A stretch of 64,000 bases of DNA, from contig OZ022341.1 of NCBI GenBank assembly GCA_963989245.1, forward strand, positions 53,741,496 through 53,805,495, written 5' to 3'. The notes under the pieces were generated by a model, which was not told the origin of the DNA, searched no databases, and worked only from the letters and a program-made list of their open reading frames with translations. Within the stretch, counting starts at the first letter, position 1. The number at the start of each line of letters is the position of its first letter. Shown one piece after another: positions 30,735-42,275 of the stretch. Position numbers and translations under genes: made by a program. This DNA is from Nansenia antarctica (taxonomy: Eukaryota > Chordata > Actinopteri > Argentiniformes > Microstomatidae).

Positions 30735-31221
30735 TTATTTGACCAACATTTTATTGACTTGCACAATCTTACACAATTGTCTGAACATGTTGAACACAAC
30801 TAAACACATTATGAACACACACACACACGGTTGCAACTTTTTCACAAAACGTGTTACCATTGTGTCATTTTTAAACAGATTAGAAGAATATTTAGATATC
30901 AACATATCATAGGTGATGCCTCTACACATGTGATTTAAGAAGTAGATACAGTGTTCACCACATGTGACCGGTGTGACATCCTGAACTTGTTTGTCTGATA
31001 AATGTATCTCATCACATGACATGTTTAAAAAGTCATAAATCGATTTAGGAAATATTGAATGATTTGGAGCATTTCCAAAACTGTCAAAAAAAACACCCAA
31101 CTCTCTCCAATATATAAACTGCCAGCCAATGCTCTCCAGGCTGGTCAGAGGGGTGTGTGTTAATTATCATAGCACTAGGTCTTATTTGTAGAGGTTGCTG
31201 GGGCAGTTTATCACAAGCCAA
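30735..31221 (-). pseudogene. Protease copy 30, A8 frame break, S84P
   Basis: The only A8 copy with (AC)7, so the long hydrophobic tail follows (downstream frame 30735..31100). Ser84 to Pro falls between Gln80 and Cys87. Confidence 0.7.
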
Positions 31222-31257
31222 AACACCTGGCTGTCAGTTCCACAGTATTCATGATGC

Positions 31258-31704
31258 TTAATAGTAATCAACTAAAACCTGTCTGCGATGGGACACTTCA
31301 ATCATACTATCATATACCGCATAAATTATTAGATTGATGGTATTAGGCAGCGGGTTCCTGAAACGTGTCTCCAGGCGTATGTTACCACTCTTGATCAATG
31401 ATAGATGCTGACTATTATCCTCGTCAGGTGTCAGATTAAATGCATAAAGAGTGTACCCTCTCAGGAAATCGTTTCGATCAATGGCCATAGCACTGTTCTT
31501 TAAATGTCTCCCTGTTGATAACACCAGTTGATAGAATTCACGAGTTACGCAACCATTAGGGAAGTCCGGTTGTAATGGTTTGGTGGGGAACTGGACACCG
31601 TCAACATATATTGCCAGATATTCTAGATTATAATTCTTAAAATTGAATGGGTTCTTGCCATAGTCGCCCGTAAAAGAGTCATTATCAACCATCGCTACCA
31701 CCAC
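31258..31704 (-). CDS. Capsid fragment copy 30
   Basis: Protein identical to reference. Confidence 0.6.
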   Translation of the reverse strand: MVVAMVDNDSFTGDYGKNPFNFKNYNLEYLAIYVDGVQFPTKPLQPDFPNGCVTREFYQLVLSTGRHLKNSAMAIDRNDFLRGYTLYAFNLTPDEDNSQHLSLIKSGNIRLETRFRNPLPNTINLIIYAVYDSMIEVSHRRQVLVDYY

Positions 31705-31782
31705 AGACTATGTTATTGTTTGACTAAAACCCCTTGCTTGACTAAATAAAAATGATTGTAATGATACATGAACTCTGATAAT

Positions 31783-32268
31783 TTATTTGACCAACATTTT
31801 ATTGACTTGCACAATCTTACACAATTGTCTGAACATGTTGAACACAACTAAACACATTATGAACACACACACACACGGTTGCAACTTTTTCACAAAACGT
31901 GTTACCATTGTGTCATTTTTAAACAGATTAGAAGAATATTTAGATATCAACATATCATAGGTGATGCCTCTACACATGTGATTTAAGAAGTAGATACAGT
32001 GTTCACCACATGTGACCGATGTGACATCCTGAACTTGTTTGTCTGATAAATGTATCTCATCACATGACATGTTTAAAAAGTCATAAATCGATTTAGGAAA
32101 TATTGAATGATTTGGAGCATTTCCAAAACTGTCAAAAAAACACCCAACTCTCTCCAATATATAAACTGCCAGCCAATGCTCTCCAGGCTGGTCAGAGGGG
32201 TGTGTGTTAATTATCATAGCACTAGGTCTTATTTGTAGAGGTTGCTGGGGCAGTTTATCACAAGCCAA
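31783..32268 (-). CDS. Protease copy 31, 161-residue form
   Basis: Same protein as the reference. Confidence 0.7.
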   Translation of the reverse strand: MACDKLPQQPLQIRPSAMIINTHPSDQPGEHWLAVYILERVGCFFDSFGNAPNHSIFPKSIYDFLNMSCDEIHLSDKQVQDVTSVTCGEHCIYFLNHMCRGITYDMLISKYSSNLFKNDTMVTRFVKKLQPCVCVFIMCLVVFNMFRQLCKIVQVNKMLVK

Positions 32269-32304
32269 AACACCTGGCTGTCAGTTCCACAGTATTCATG
32301 ATGC

Positions 32305-32751
32305 TTAATAGTAATCAACTAAAACCTGTCTGCGATGGGACACTTCAATCATACTATCATATACCGCATAAATTATTAGATTGATGGTATTAGGCAGCGG
32401 GTTCCTGAAACGTGTCTCCAGGCGTATGTTACCACTCTTGATCAATGATAGATGCTGACTATTATCCTCGTCAGGTGTCAGATTAAATGCATAAAGAGTG
32501 TACCCTCTCAGGAAATCGTTTCGATCAATGGCCATAGCACTGTTCTTTAAATGTCTCCCTGTTGATAACACCAGTTGATAGAATTCACGAGTTACGCAAC
32601 TATTAGGGAAGTCCGGTTGTAATGGTTTGGTGGGGAACTGGACACCGTCAACATATATTGCCAGATATTCTAGATTATAATTCTTAAAATTGAATGGGTT
32701 CTTGCCATAGTCGCCCGTAAAAGAGTCATTATCAACCATCGCTACCACCAC
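32305..32751 (-). CDS. Capsid fragment copy 31, G51S
   Basis: Gly51 to Ser only. Confidence 0.6.
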   Translation of the reverse strand: MVVAMVDNDSFTGDYGKNPFNFKNYNLEYLAIYVDGVQFPTKPLQPDFPNSCVTREFYQLVLSTGRHLKNSAMAIDRNDFLRGYTLYAFNLTPDEDNSQHLSLIKSGNIRLETRFRNPLPNTINLIIYAVYDSMIEVSHRRQVLVDYY

Positions 32752-32863
32752 AGACTATGTTATTGTTTGACTAAAACCCCTTGCTTGACTAAATAAAAAT
32801 GATTGTAATTTTACATGAACTCTGATAATTTATTTGACCAACATTTTATTGACTTGCACAATC

Positions 32864-33311
32864 TTACACAATTGTCTGAACATGTTGAACACAACTAAAC
32901 ACATTATGAACACACACACACGGTTGCAACTTTTTCACAAAACGTGTTACCATTGTGTCATTTTTAAACAGAGTAGAAGAATATTTAGATATCAACATAT
33001 CATAGGTGATGCCTAAACATGTGATTTAAGAAGTAGATACAGTGTTCACCACATGTGACCGATGTGACATCCTGAACTTGTTTGTCTGATAAATGTATCT
33101 CATCACATGACATGTTTAAAAAGTCATAAATCGATTTAGGAAATATTGAATGATTTGGAGCATTTCCAAAACTGTCAAAAAAACACCCAACTCTCTCCAA
33201 TATATAAACTGCCAGCCAATGCTCTCCAGGCTGGTCAGAGGGGTGTGTGTTAATTATCATAGCACTAGGTCTTATTTGTAGAGGTTGCTGGGGCAGTTTA
33301 TCACAAGCCAA
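32864..33311 (-). pseudogene. Protease copy 32, cut to 103 residues
   Basis: Fourth copy with the CCTAAACATG deletion and linked TTTTACATG spacer; the frame ends at 33000. It also has a private change (GAGTAG for GATTAG near 32973) in the lost part. Confidence 0.7.
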
Positions 33312-33347
33312 AACACCTGGCTGTCAGTTCCACAGTATTCATGATGC

Positions 33348-33794
33348 TTAATAGTAATCAACTAAAACCTGTCTGCGATGGGACACTTCAATCATACTAT
33401 CATATACCGCATAAATTATTAGATTGATGGTATTAGGCAGCGGGTTCCTGAAACGTGTCTCCAGGCGTATGTTACCACTCTTGATCAATGATAGATGCTG
33501 ACTATTATCCTCGTCAGGTTTCAGATTAAATGCATAAAGAGTGTACCCTCTCAGGAAATCGTTTCGATCAATGGCCATAGCACTGTTCTTTAAATGTCTC
33601 CCTGTTGATAACACCAGTTGATAGAATTCACGAGTTACGCAACCATTAGGGAAGTCCGGTTGTAATGGTTTGGTGGGGAACTGGACACCGTCAACATATA
33701 TTGCCAGATATTCTAGATTATAATTCTTAAAATTGAATGGGTTCTTGCCATAGTCGCCCGTAAAAGAGTCATTATCAACCATCGCTACCACCAC
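33348..33794 (-). CDS. Capsid fragment copy 32, T92K
   Basis: Thr92 to Lys in the NLTPDED loop. Confidence 0.6.
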   Translation of the reverse strand: MVVAMVDNDSFTGDYGKNPFNFKNYNLEYLAIYVDGVQFPTKPLQPDFPNGCVTREFYQLVLSTGRHLKNSAMAIDRNDFLRGYTLYAFNLKPDEDNSQHLSLIKSGNIRLETRFRNPLPNTINLIIYAVYDSMIEVSHRRQVLVDYY

Positions 33795-33872
33795 AGACTA
33801 TGTTATTGTTTGACTAAAACCCCTTGCTTGACTAAATAAAAATGATTGTAATGATACATGAACTCTGATAAT

Positions 33873-34358
33873 TTATTTGACCAACATTTTATTGACTTGC
33901 ACAATCTTACACAATTGTCTGAACATGTTGAACACAACTAAACACATTATGAACACACACACACACGGTTGCAACTTTTTCACAAAACGTGTTACCATTG
34001 TGTCATTTTTAAACAGATTAGAAGAATATTTAGATATCAACATATCATAGGTGATGCCTCTACACATGTGATTTAAGAAGTAGATACAGTGTTCACCACA
34101 TGTGACCGATGTGACATCCTGAACTTGTTTGTCTGATAAATGTATCTCATCACATGACATGTTTAAAAAGTCATAAATCGATTTAGGAAATATTGAATGA
34201 TTTGGAGCATTTCCAAAACTGTCAAAAAAACACCCAACTCTCTCCAATATATAAACTGCCAGCCAATGCTCTCCAGGCTGGTCAGAGGGGTGTGTGTTAA
34301 TTATCATAGCACTAGGTCTTATTTGTAGAGGTTGCTGGGGCAGTTTATCACAAGCCAA
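33873..34358 (-). CDS. Protease copy 33, 161-residue form
   Basis: Same protein as the reference. Confidence 0.7.
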   Translation of the reverse strand: MACDKLPQQPLQIRPSAMIINTHPSDQPGEHWLAVYILERVGCFFDSFGNAPNHSIFPKSIYDFLNMSCDEIHLSDKQVQDVTSVTCGEHCIYFLNHMCRGITYDMLISKYSSNLFKNDTMVTRFVKKLQPCVCVFIMCLVVFNMFRQLCKIVQVNKMLVK

Positions 34359-34394
34359 AACACCTGGCTGTCAGTTCCACAGTATTCATGATGC

Positions 34395-34841
34395 TTAATA
34401 GTAATCAACTAAAACCTGTCTGCGATGGGACACTTCAATCATACTATCATATACCGCATAAATTATTAGATTGGTGGTATTAGGCAGCGGGTTCCTGAAA
34501 CGTGTCTCCAGGCGTATGTTACCACTCTTGATCAATGATAGATGCTGACTATTATCCTCGTCAGGTGTCAGATTAAATGCATAAAGAGTGTACCCTCTCA
34601 GGAAATCGTTTCGATCAATGGCCATAGCACTGTTCTTTAAATGTCTCCCTGTTGATAACACCAGTAGATAGAATTCACGAGTTACGCAACCATTAGGGAA
34701 GTCCGGTTGTAATGGTTTGGTGGGGAACTGGACACCGTCAACATATATTGCCAGATATTCTAGATTATAATTCTTAAAATTGAATGGGTTCTTGCCATAG
34801 TCGCCCGTAAAAGAGTCATTATCAACCATCGCTACCACCAC
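34395..34841 (-). CDS. Capsid fragment copy 33, Q59L and I123T
   Basis: Two private amino-acid changes. Confidence 0.6.
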   Translation of the reverse strand: MVVAMVDNDSFTGDYGKNPFNFKNYNLEYLAIYVDGVQFPTKPLQPDFPNGCVTREFYLLVLSTGRHLKNSAMAIDRNDFLRGYTLYAFNLTPDEDNSQHLSLIKSGNIRLETRFRNPLPNTTNLIIYAVYDSMIEVSHRRQVLVDYY

Positions 34842-34953
34842 AGACTATGTTATTGTTTGACTAAAACCCCTTGCTTGACTAAATAAAAATGATTGTAATG
34901 ATACATGAACTCTGATAATTTATTTGACCAACATTTTATTGACTTGCACAATC

Positions 34954-35403
34954 TTACACAATTGTCTGAACATGTTGAACACAACTAAACACATTATGAA
35001 CACACACACACGGTTGCAACTTTTTCACAAAACGTGTTACCATTGTGTCATTTTTAAACAGATTAGAAGAATATTTAGATATCAACATATCATAGGTGAT
35101 GCCTCTACACATGTGATTTAAGAAGTAGATACAGTGTTCACCACATGTGACCGATGTGACATCCTGAACTTGTTTGTCTGATAAATGTATCTCATCACAT
35201 GACATGTTTAAAAAGTCATAAATCGATTTAGGAAATATTGAATGATTTGGAGCATTTCCAAAACTGTCAAAAAAACACCCAACTCTCTCCAATATATAAA
35301 CTGCCAGCCAATGCTCTCCAGGCTGGTCAGAGGGGTGTGTGTTAATTATCATAGCACTAGGTCTTATTTGTAGAGGTTGCTGGGGCAGTTTATCACAAGC
35401 CAA
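34954..35403 (-). CDS. Protease copy 34, 149-residue form
   Basis: (AC)6 tail, no other change. Confidence 0.7.
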   Translation of the reverse strand: MACDKLPQQPLQIRPSAMIINTHPSDQPGEHWLAVYILERVGCFFDSFGNAPNHSIFPKSIYDFLNMSCDEIHLSDKQVQDVTSVTCGEHCIYFLNHMCRGITYDMLISKYSSNLFKNDTMVTRFVKKLQPCVCVHNVFSCVQHVQTIV

Positions 35404-35439
35404 AACACCTGGCTGTCAGTTCCACAGTATTCATGATGC

Positions 35440-35886
35440 TTAATAGTAATCAACTAAAACCTGTCTGCGATGGGACACTTCAATCATACTATCATATACC
35501 GCATAAATTATTAGATTGATGGTATTAGGCAGCGGGTTCCTGAAACGTGTCTCCAGGCGTATGTTACCACTCTTGATCAATGATAGATTCTGACTATTAT
35601 CCTCGTCAGGTGTCAGATTAAATGCATAAAGAGTGTACCCTCTCAGGAAATCGTTTCGATCAATGGCCATAGCACTGTTCTTTAAATGTCTCCCTGTTGA
35701 TAACACCAGTTGATAGAATTCACGAGTTACGCAACCATTAGGGAAGTCCGGTTGTAATGGTTTGGTGGGGAACTGGACACCGTCAACATATATTGCCAGA
35801 TATTCTAGATTATAATTCTTAAAATTGAATGGGTTCTTGCCATAGTCGCCCGTAAAAGAGTCATTATCAACCATCGCTACCACCAC
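35440..35886 (-). CDS. Capsid fragment copy 34, H100N
   Basis: His100 to Asn, shared with copy 40 exactly 6,277 bp away. Confidence 0.6.
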   Translation of the reverse strand: MVVAMVDNDSFTGDYGKNPFNFKNYNLEYLAIYVDGVQFPTKPLQPDFPNGCVTREFYQLVLSTGRHLKNSAMAIDRNDFLRGYTLYAFNLTPDEDNSQNLSLIKSGNIRLETRFRNPLPNTINLIIYAVYDSMIEVSHRRQVLVDYY

Positions 35887-35998
35887 AGACTATGTTATTG
35901 TTTGACTAAAACCCCTTGCTTGACTAAATAAAAATGATTGTAATGATACATGAACTCTGATAATTTATTTGACCAACATTTTATTGACTTGCACAATC

Positions 35999-36449
35999 TT
36001 ACACAATTGTCTGAACATGTTGAACACAACTAAACACATTATGAACACACACACACGGTTGCAACTTTTTCACAAAACGTGTTACCATTGTGTCATTTTT
36101 AAACAGATTAGAAGAATATTTAGATATCAACATATCATAGGTGATGCCTCTACACATGTGATTTAAGAAGTAGATACAGTGTTCACCACATGTGACCGAT
36201 GTGACATCCTGAACTTGTTTGTCTGATAAATGTATCTCATCACATGACATGTTTAAAAAGTCATAAATCGATTTAGGAAATATTGAATGATTTGGAGCAT
36301 TTCCAAAACTGTCAAAAAAAACACCCAACTGTCTCCAATATATAAACTGCCAGCCAATGCTCTCCAGGCTGGTCAGAGGGGTGTGTGTTAATTATCATAG
36401 CACTAGGTCTTATTTGTAGAGGTTGCTGGGGCAGTTTATCACAAGCCAA
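35999..36449 (-). pseudogene. Protease copy 35, A8 frame break
   Basis: A8 break plus the CTGTCTCC change; copy 41 matches it 6,277 bp away. Confidence 0.7.
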
Positions 36450-36485
36450 AACACCTGGCTGTCAGTTCCACAGTATTCATGATGC

Positions 36486-36932
36486 TTAATAGTAATCAAC
36501 TAAAACCTGTCTGCGATGGGACACTTCAATCATACTATCATATACCGCATAAATTATTAGATTGATGGTATTAGGCAGCGGGTTCCTGAAACGTGTCTCC
36601 AGGCGTATGTTACCACTCTTGATCAATGATAGATGCTGACTATTATCCTCGTCAGGTGTCAGATTAAATGCATAAAGAGTGTACCCTCTCAGGAAATCGT
36701 TTCGATCAATGGCCATAGCACTGTTCTTTAAATGTCTCCCTGTTGATAACACCAGTTGATAGAATTCACGAGTTACGCAACCATTAGGGAAGTCCGGTTG
36801 TAATGGTTTGGTGGGGAACTGGACACCGTCAACATATATTGCCAGATATTCTAGATTATAATTCTTAAAATTGAATGGGTTCTTGCCATAGTCGCCCGTA
36901 AAAGAGTCATTATCAACCATCGCTACCACCAC
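36486..36932 (-). CDS. Capsid fragment copy 35
   Basis: Protein identical to reference. Confidence 0.6.
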   Translation of the reverse strand: MVVAMVDNDSFTGDYGKNPFNFKNYNLEYLAIYVDGVQFPTKPLQPDFPNGCVTREFYQLVLSTGRHLKNSAMAIDRNDFLRGYTLYAFNLTPDEDNSQHLSLIKSGNIRLETRFRNPLPNTINLIIYAVYDSMIEVSHRRQVLVDYY

Positions 36933-37044
36933 AGACTATGTTATTGTTTGACTAAAACCCCTTGCTTGACTAAATAAAAATGATTGTAATGATACATGAA
37001 CTCTGATAATTTATTTGACCAACATTTTATTGACTTGCACAATC

Positions 37045-37495
37045 TTACACAATTGTCTGAACATGTTGAACACAACTAAACACATTATGAACACACACAC
37101 ACGGTTGCAACTTTTTCACAAAACGTGTTACCATTGTGTCATTTTTAAACAGATTAGAAGAATATTTAGATATCAACATATCATAGGTGATGCCTCTACA
37201 CATGTGATTTAAGAAGTAGATACAGTGTTCACCACATGTGACCGATGTGACATCCTGAACTTGTTTGTCTGATAAATGTATCTCATCACATGACATGTTT
37301 AAAAAGTCATAAATCGATTTAGGAAATATTGAATGATTTGGAGCATTTCCAAAACTGTCAAAAAAAACACCCAACTCTCTCCAATATATAAACTGCCAGC
37401 CAATGCTCTCCAGGCTGGTCAGAGGGGTGTGTGTTAATTATCATAGCACTAGGTCTTATTTGTAGAGGTTGCTGGGGCAGTTTATCACAAGCCAA
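37045..37495 (-). pseudogene. Protease copy 36, A8 frame break
   Basis: A8 break with (AC)6. Confidence 0.7.
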
Positions 37496-37531
37496 AACAC
37501 CTGGCTGTCAGTTCCACAGTATTCATGATGC

Positions 37532-37978
37532 TTAATAGTAATCAACTAAAACCTGTCTGCGATGGGACACTTCAATCATACTATCATATACCGCATAAAT
37601 TATTAGATTGATGGTATTAGGCAGCGGGTTCCTGAAACGTGTCTCCAGGCGTATGTTACCACTCTTGATCAATGATAGATGCTGACTATTATCCTCGTCA
37701 GGTGTCAGATTAAATGCATAAAGAGTGTACCCTCTCAGGAAATCGTTTCGATCAATGGCCATAGCACTGTTCTTTAAATGTCTCCCTGTTGATAACACCA
37801 GTTGATAGAATTCACGAGTTACGCAACCATTAGGGAAGTCCGGTTGTAATGGTTTGGTGGGGAACTGGACACCGTCAACATATATTGCCAGATATTCTAG
37901 ATTATAATTCTTAAAATTGAATGGGTTCTTGCCATAGCCGCCCGTAAAAGAGTCATTATCAACCATCGCTACCACCAC
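37532..37978 (-). CDS. Capsid fragment copy 36, D14G
   Basis: Asp14 to Gly, shared with copy 42. Confidence 0.6.
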   Translation of the reverse strand: MVVAMVDNDSFTGGYGKNPFNFKNYNLEYLAIYVDGVQFPTKPLQPDFPNGCVTREFYQLVLSTGRHLKNSAMAIDRNDFLRGYTLYAFNLTPDEDNSQHLSLIKSGNIRLETRFRNPLPNTINLIIYAVYDSMIEVSHRRQVLVDYY

Positions 37979-38090
37979 AGACTATGTTATTGTTTGACTA
38001 AAACCCCTTGCTTGACTAAATAAAAATGATTGTAATGATACATGAACTCTGATAATTTATTTGACCAACATTTTATTGACTTGCACAATC

Positions 38091-38541
38091 TTACACAATT
38101 GTCTGAACATGTTGAACACAACTAAACACATTATGAACACACACACACGGTTGCAACTTTTTCACAAAACGTGTTACCATTGTGTCATTTTTAAACAGAT
38201 TAGAAGAATATTTAGATATCAACATATCATAGGTGATGCCTCTACACATGTGATTTAAGAAGTAGATACAGTGTTCACCACATGTGACCGATGTGACATC
38301 CTGAACTTGTTTGTCTGATAAATGTATCTCATCACATGACATGTTTAAAAAGTCATAAATCGATTTAGGAAATATTGAATGATTTGGAGCATTTCCAAAA
38401 CTGTCAAAAAAAACACCCAACTCTCTCCAATATATAAACTGCCAGCCAATGCTCTCCAGGCTGGTCAGAGGGGTGTGTGTTAATTATCATAGCACTAGGT
38501 CTTATTTGTAGAGGTTGCTGGGGCAGTTTATCACAAGCCAA
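38091..38541 (-). pseudogene. Protease copy 37, A8 frame break
   Basis: A8 break with (AC)6. Confidence 0.7.
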
Positions 38542-38577
38542 AACACCTGGCTGTCAGTTCCACAGTATTCATGATGC

Positions 38578-39024
38578 TTAATAGTAATCAACTAAAACCT
38601 GTCTGCGATGGGACACTTCAATCATACTATCATATACCGCATAAATTATTAGATTGATGGTATTAGGCAGCGGGTTCCTGAAACGTGTCTCCAGGCGTAT
38701 GTTACCACTCTTGATCAATGATAGATGCTGACTATTATCCTCGTCAGGTGTCAGATTAAATGCATAAAGAGTGTACCCTCTCAGGAAATCGTTTCGATCA
38801 ATGGCCATAGCACTGTTCTTTAAATGTCTCCCTGTTGATAACACCAGTTGATAGAATTCACGAGTTACGCAACCATTAGGGAAGTCCGGTTGTAATGGTT
38901 TGGTGGGGAACTGGACACCGTCAACATATATTGCCAGATATTCTAGATTATAATTCTTAAAATTGAATGGGTTCTTGCCATAGTCGCCCGTAAAAGAGTC
39001 ATTATCAACCATCGCTACCACCAC
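38578..39024 (-). CDS. Capsid fragment copy 37
   Basis: Protein identical to reference. Confidence 0.6.
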   Translation of the reverse strand: MVVAMVDNDSFTGDYGKNPFNFKNYNLEYLAIYVDGVQFPTKPLQPDFPNGCVTREFYQLVLSTGRHLKNSAMAIDRNDFLRGYTLYAFNLTPDEDNSQHLSLIKSGNIRLETRFRNPLPNTINLIIYAVYDSMIEVSHRRQVLVDYY

Positions 39025-39136
39025 AGACTATGTTATTGTTTGACTAAAACCCCTTGCTTGACTAAATAAAAATGATTGTAATGATACATGAACTCTGATA
39101 ATTTATTTGACCAACATTTTATTGACTTGCACAATC

Positions 39137-39587
39137 TTACACAATTGTCTGAACATGTTGAACACAACTAAACACATTATGAACACACACACACGGTTGC
39201 AACTTTTTCACAAAACGTGTTACCATTGTGTCATTTTTAAACAGATTAGAAGAATATTTAGATATCAACATATCATAGGTGATGCCTCTACACATGTGAT
39301 TTAAGAAGTAGATACAGTGTTCACCACATGTGACCGATGTGACATCCTGAACTTGTTTGTCTGATAAATGTATCTCATCACATGACATGTTTAAAAAGTC
39401 ATAAATCGATTTAGGAAATATTGAATGATTTGGAGCATTTCCAAAACTGTCAAAAAAAACACCCAACTCTCTCCAATATATAAACTGCCAGCCAATGCTC
39501 TCCAGGCTGGTCAGAGGGGTGTGTGTTAATTATCATAGCACTAGGTCTTATTTGTAGAGGTTGCTGGGGCAGTTTATCACAAGCCAA
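39137..39587 (-). pseudogene. Protease copy 38, A8 frame break
   Basis: Fourth consecutive A8 copy (35-38). Confidence 0.7.
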
Positions 39588-39623
39588 AACACCTGGCTGT
39601 CAGTTCCACAGTATTCATGATGC

Positions 39624-40070
39624 TTAATAGTAATCAACTAAAACCTGTCTGCGATGGGACACTTCAATCATACTATCATATACCGCATAAATTATTAGAT
39701 TGATGGTATTAGGCAGCGGGTTCCTGAAACGTGTCTCCAGGCGTATGTTACCACTCTTGATCAATGATAGATGCTGACTATTATCCTCGTCAGGTGTCAG
39801 ATTTAATGCATAAAGAGTGTACCCTCTCAGGAAATCGTTTCGATCAATGGCCATAGCACTGTTCTTTAAATGTCTCCCTGTTGATAACACCAGTTGATAG
39901 AATTCACGAGTTACGCAACCATTAGGGAAGTCCGGTTGTAATGGTTTGGTGGGGAACTGGACACCGTCAACATATATTGCCAGATATTCTAGATTATAAT
40001 TCTTAAAATTGAATGGGTTCTTGCCATAGTCGCCCGTAAAAGAGTCATTATCAACCATCGCTACCACCAC
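39624..40070 (-). CDS. Capsid fragment copy 38, F89L
   Basis: Phe89 to Leu only. Confidence 0.6.
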   Translation of the reverse strand: MVVAMVDNDSFTGDYGKNPFNFKNYNLEYLAIYVDGVQFPTKPLQPDFPNGCVTREFYQLVLSTGRHLKNSAMAIDRNDFLRGYTLYALNLTPDEDNSQHLSLIKSGNIRLETRFRNPLPNTINLIIYAVYDSMIEVSHRRQVLVDYY

Positions 40071-40182
40071 AGACTATGTTATTGTTTGACTAAAACCCCT
40101 TGCTTGACTAAATAAAAATGATTGTAATGATACATGAACTCTGATAATTTATTTGACCAACATTTTATTGACTTGCACAATC

Positions 40183-40632
40183 TTACACAATTGTCTGAAC
40201 ATGTTGAACACAACTAAACACATTATGAACACACACACACGGTTGCAACTTTTTCACAAAACGTGTTACCATTGTGTCATTTTTAAACAGATTAGAAGAA
40301 TATTTAGATATCAACATATCATAGGTGATGCCTCTACACATGTGATTTAAGAAGTAGATACAGTGTTCACCACATGTGACCGATGTGACATCCTGAACTT
40401 GTTTGTCTGATAAATGTATCTCATCACATGACATGTTTAAAAAGTCATAAATCGATTTAGGAAATATTGAATGATTTGGAGCATTTCCAAAACTGTCAAA
40501 AAAACACCCAACTCTCTCCAATATATAAACTGCCAGCCAGTGCTCTCCAGGCTGGTCAGAGGGGTGTGTGTTAATTATCATAGCACTAGGTCTTATTTGT
40601 AGAGGTTGCTGGGGCAGTTTATCACAAGCCAA
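40183..40632 (-). CDS. Protease copy 39, 149-residue form
   Basis: Silent change in the catalytic His31 codon (CAT to CAC), shared with copy 50. Confidence 0.7.
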   Translation of the reverse strand: MACDKLPQQPLQIRPSAMIINTHPSDQPGEHWLAVYILERVGCFFDSFGNAPNHSIFPKSIYDFLNMSCDEIHLSDKQVQDVTSVTCGEHCIYFLNHMCRGITYDMLISKYSSNLFKNDTMVTRFVKKLQPCVCVHNVFSCVQHVQTIV

Positions 40633-40668
40633 AACACCTGGCTGTCAGTTCCACAGTATTCATGATGC

Positions 40669-41115
40669 TTAATAGTAATCAACTAAAACCTGTCTGCGAT
40701 GGGACACTTCAATCATACTATCATATACCGCATAAATTATTAGATTGATGGTATTAGGCAGCGGGTTCCTGAAACGTGTCTCCAGGCGTATGTTACCACT
40801 CTTGATCAATGATAGATGCTGACTATTATCCTCGTCAGGTGTCAGATTAAATGCATAAAGAGTGTACCCTCTCAGGAAATCGTTTCGATCAATGGCCATA
40901 GCACTGTTCTTTAAATGTCTCCCTGTTGATAACACCAGTTGATAGAATTCACGAGTTACGCAACCATTAGGGAAGTCCGGTTGTAATGGTTTGGTGGGGA
41001 ACTGGACACCGTCAACATATATTGCCAGATATTCTAGATTATAATTCTTAAAATTGAATGGGTTCTTGCCATAGTCGCCCGTAAAAGAGTCATTATCAAC
41101 CATCGCTACCACCAC
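40669..41115 (-). CDS. Capsid fragment copy 39
   Basis: Protein identical to reference. Confidence 0.6.
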   Translation of the reverse strand: MVVAMVDNDSFTGDYGKNPFNFKNYNLEYLAIYVDGVQFPTKPLQPDFPNGCVTREFYQLVLSTGRHLKNSAMAIDRNDFLRGYTLYAFNLTPDEDNSQHLSLIKSGNIRLETRFRNPLPNTINLIIYAVYDSMIEVSHRRQVLVDYY

Positions 41116-41194
41116 AGACTATGTTATTGTTTGACTAAAACCCCTTGCTTTGACTAAATAAAAACGATTGTAATGATACATGAACTCTGATAAT

Positions 41195-41680
41195 TTATTT
41201 GACCAACATTTTATTGACTTGCACAATCTTACACAATTGTCTGAACATGTTGAACACAACTAAACACATTATGAACACACACACACACGGTTGCAACTTT
41301 TTCACAAAACGTGTTACCATTGTGTCATTTTTAAACAGATTAGAAGAATATTTAGATATCAACATATCATAGGTGATGCCTCTACACATGTGATTTAAGA
41401 AGTAGATACAGTGTTCACCACATGTGACCGATGTGACATCCTGAACTTGTTTGTCTGATAAATGTATCTCATCACATGACATGTTTAAAAAGTCATAAAT
41501 CGATTTAGGAAATATTGAATGATTTGGAGCATTTCCAAAACTGTCAAAAAAACACCCAACTCTCTCCAATATATAAACTGCCAGCCAATGCTCTCCAGGC
41601 TGGTCAGAGGGGTGTGTGTTAATTATCATAGCACTAGGTCTTATTTGTAGAGGTTGCTGGGGCAGTTTATCACAAGCCAA
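41195..41680 (-). CDS. Protease copy 40, 161-residue form
   Basis: Same protein as the reference; longer spacer form on its left. Confidence 0.7.
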   Translation of the reverse strand: MACDKLPQQPLQIRPSAMIINTHPSDQPGEHWLAVYILERVGCFFDSFGNAPNHSIFPKSIYDFLNMSCDEIHLSDKQVQDVTSVTCGEHCIYFLNHMCRGITYDMLISKYSSNLFKNDTMVTRFVKKLQPCVCVFIMCLVVFNMFRQLCKIVQVNKMLVK

Positions 41681-41716
41681 AACACCTGGCTGTCAGTTCC
41701 ACAGTATTCATGATGC

Positions 41717-42163
41717 TTAATAGTAATCAACTAAAACCTGTCTGCGATGGGACACTTCAATCATACTATCATATACCGCATAAATTATTAGATTGATGTT
41801 ATTAGGCAGCGGGTTCCTGAAACGTGTCTCCAGGCGTATGTTACCACTCTTGATCAATGATAGATTCTGACTATTATCCTCGTCAGGTGTCAGATTAAAT
41901 GCATAAAGAGTGTACCCTCTCAGGAAATCGTTTCGATCAATGGCCATAGCACTGTTCTTTAAATGTCTCCCTGTTGATAACACCAGTTGATAGAATTCAC
42001 GAGTTACGCAACCATTAGGGAAGTCCGGTTGTAATGGTTTGGTGGGGAACTGGACACCGTCAACATATATTGCCAGATATTCTAGATTATAATTCTTAAA
42101 ATTGAATGGGTTCTTGCCATAGTCGCCCGTAAAAGAGTCATTATCAACCATCGCTACCACCAC
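41717..42163 (-). CDS. Capsid fragment copy 40, H100N and T122N
   Basis: H100N is shared with copy 34; T122N is private, so it postdates the block duplication. Confidence 0.6.
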   Translation of the reverse strand: MVVAMVDNDSFTGDYGKNPFNFKNYNLEYLAIYVDGVQFPTKPLQPDFPNGCVTREFYQLVLSTGRHLKNSAMAIDRNDFLRGYTLYAFNLTPDEDNSQNLSLIKSGNIRLETRFRNPLPNNINLIIYAVYDSMIEVSHRRQVLVDYY

Positions 42164-42275
42164 AGACTATGTTATTGTTTGACTAAAACCCCTTGCTTGA
42201 CTAAATAAAAATGATTGTAATGATACATGAACTCTGATAATTTATTTGACCAACATTTTATTGACTTGCACAATC

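Larger units (their letters stand above)
34842..37978. repeat. Higher-order block A (three units)
   Basis: The markers H100N, A8 with CTGTCTCC, and D14G occur in this order and recur in block B at 41116..44254, at a spacing of 6,276-6,277 bp (six units). Confidence 0.8.
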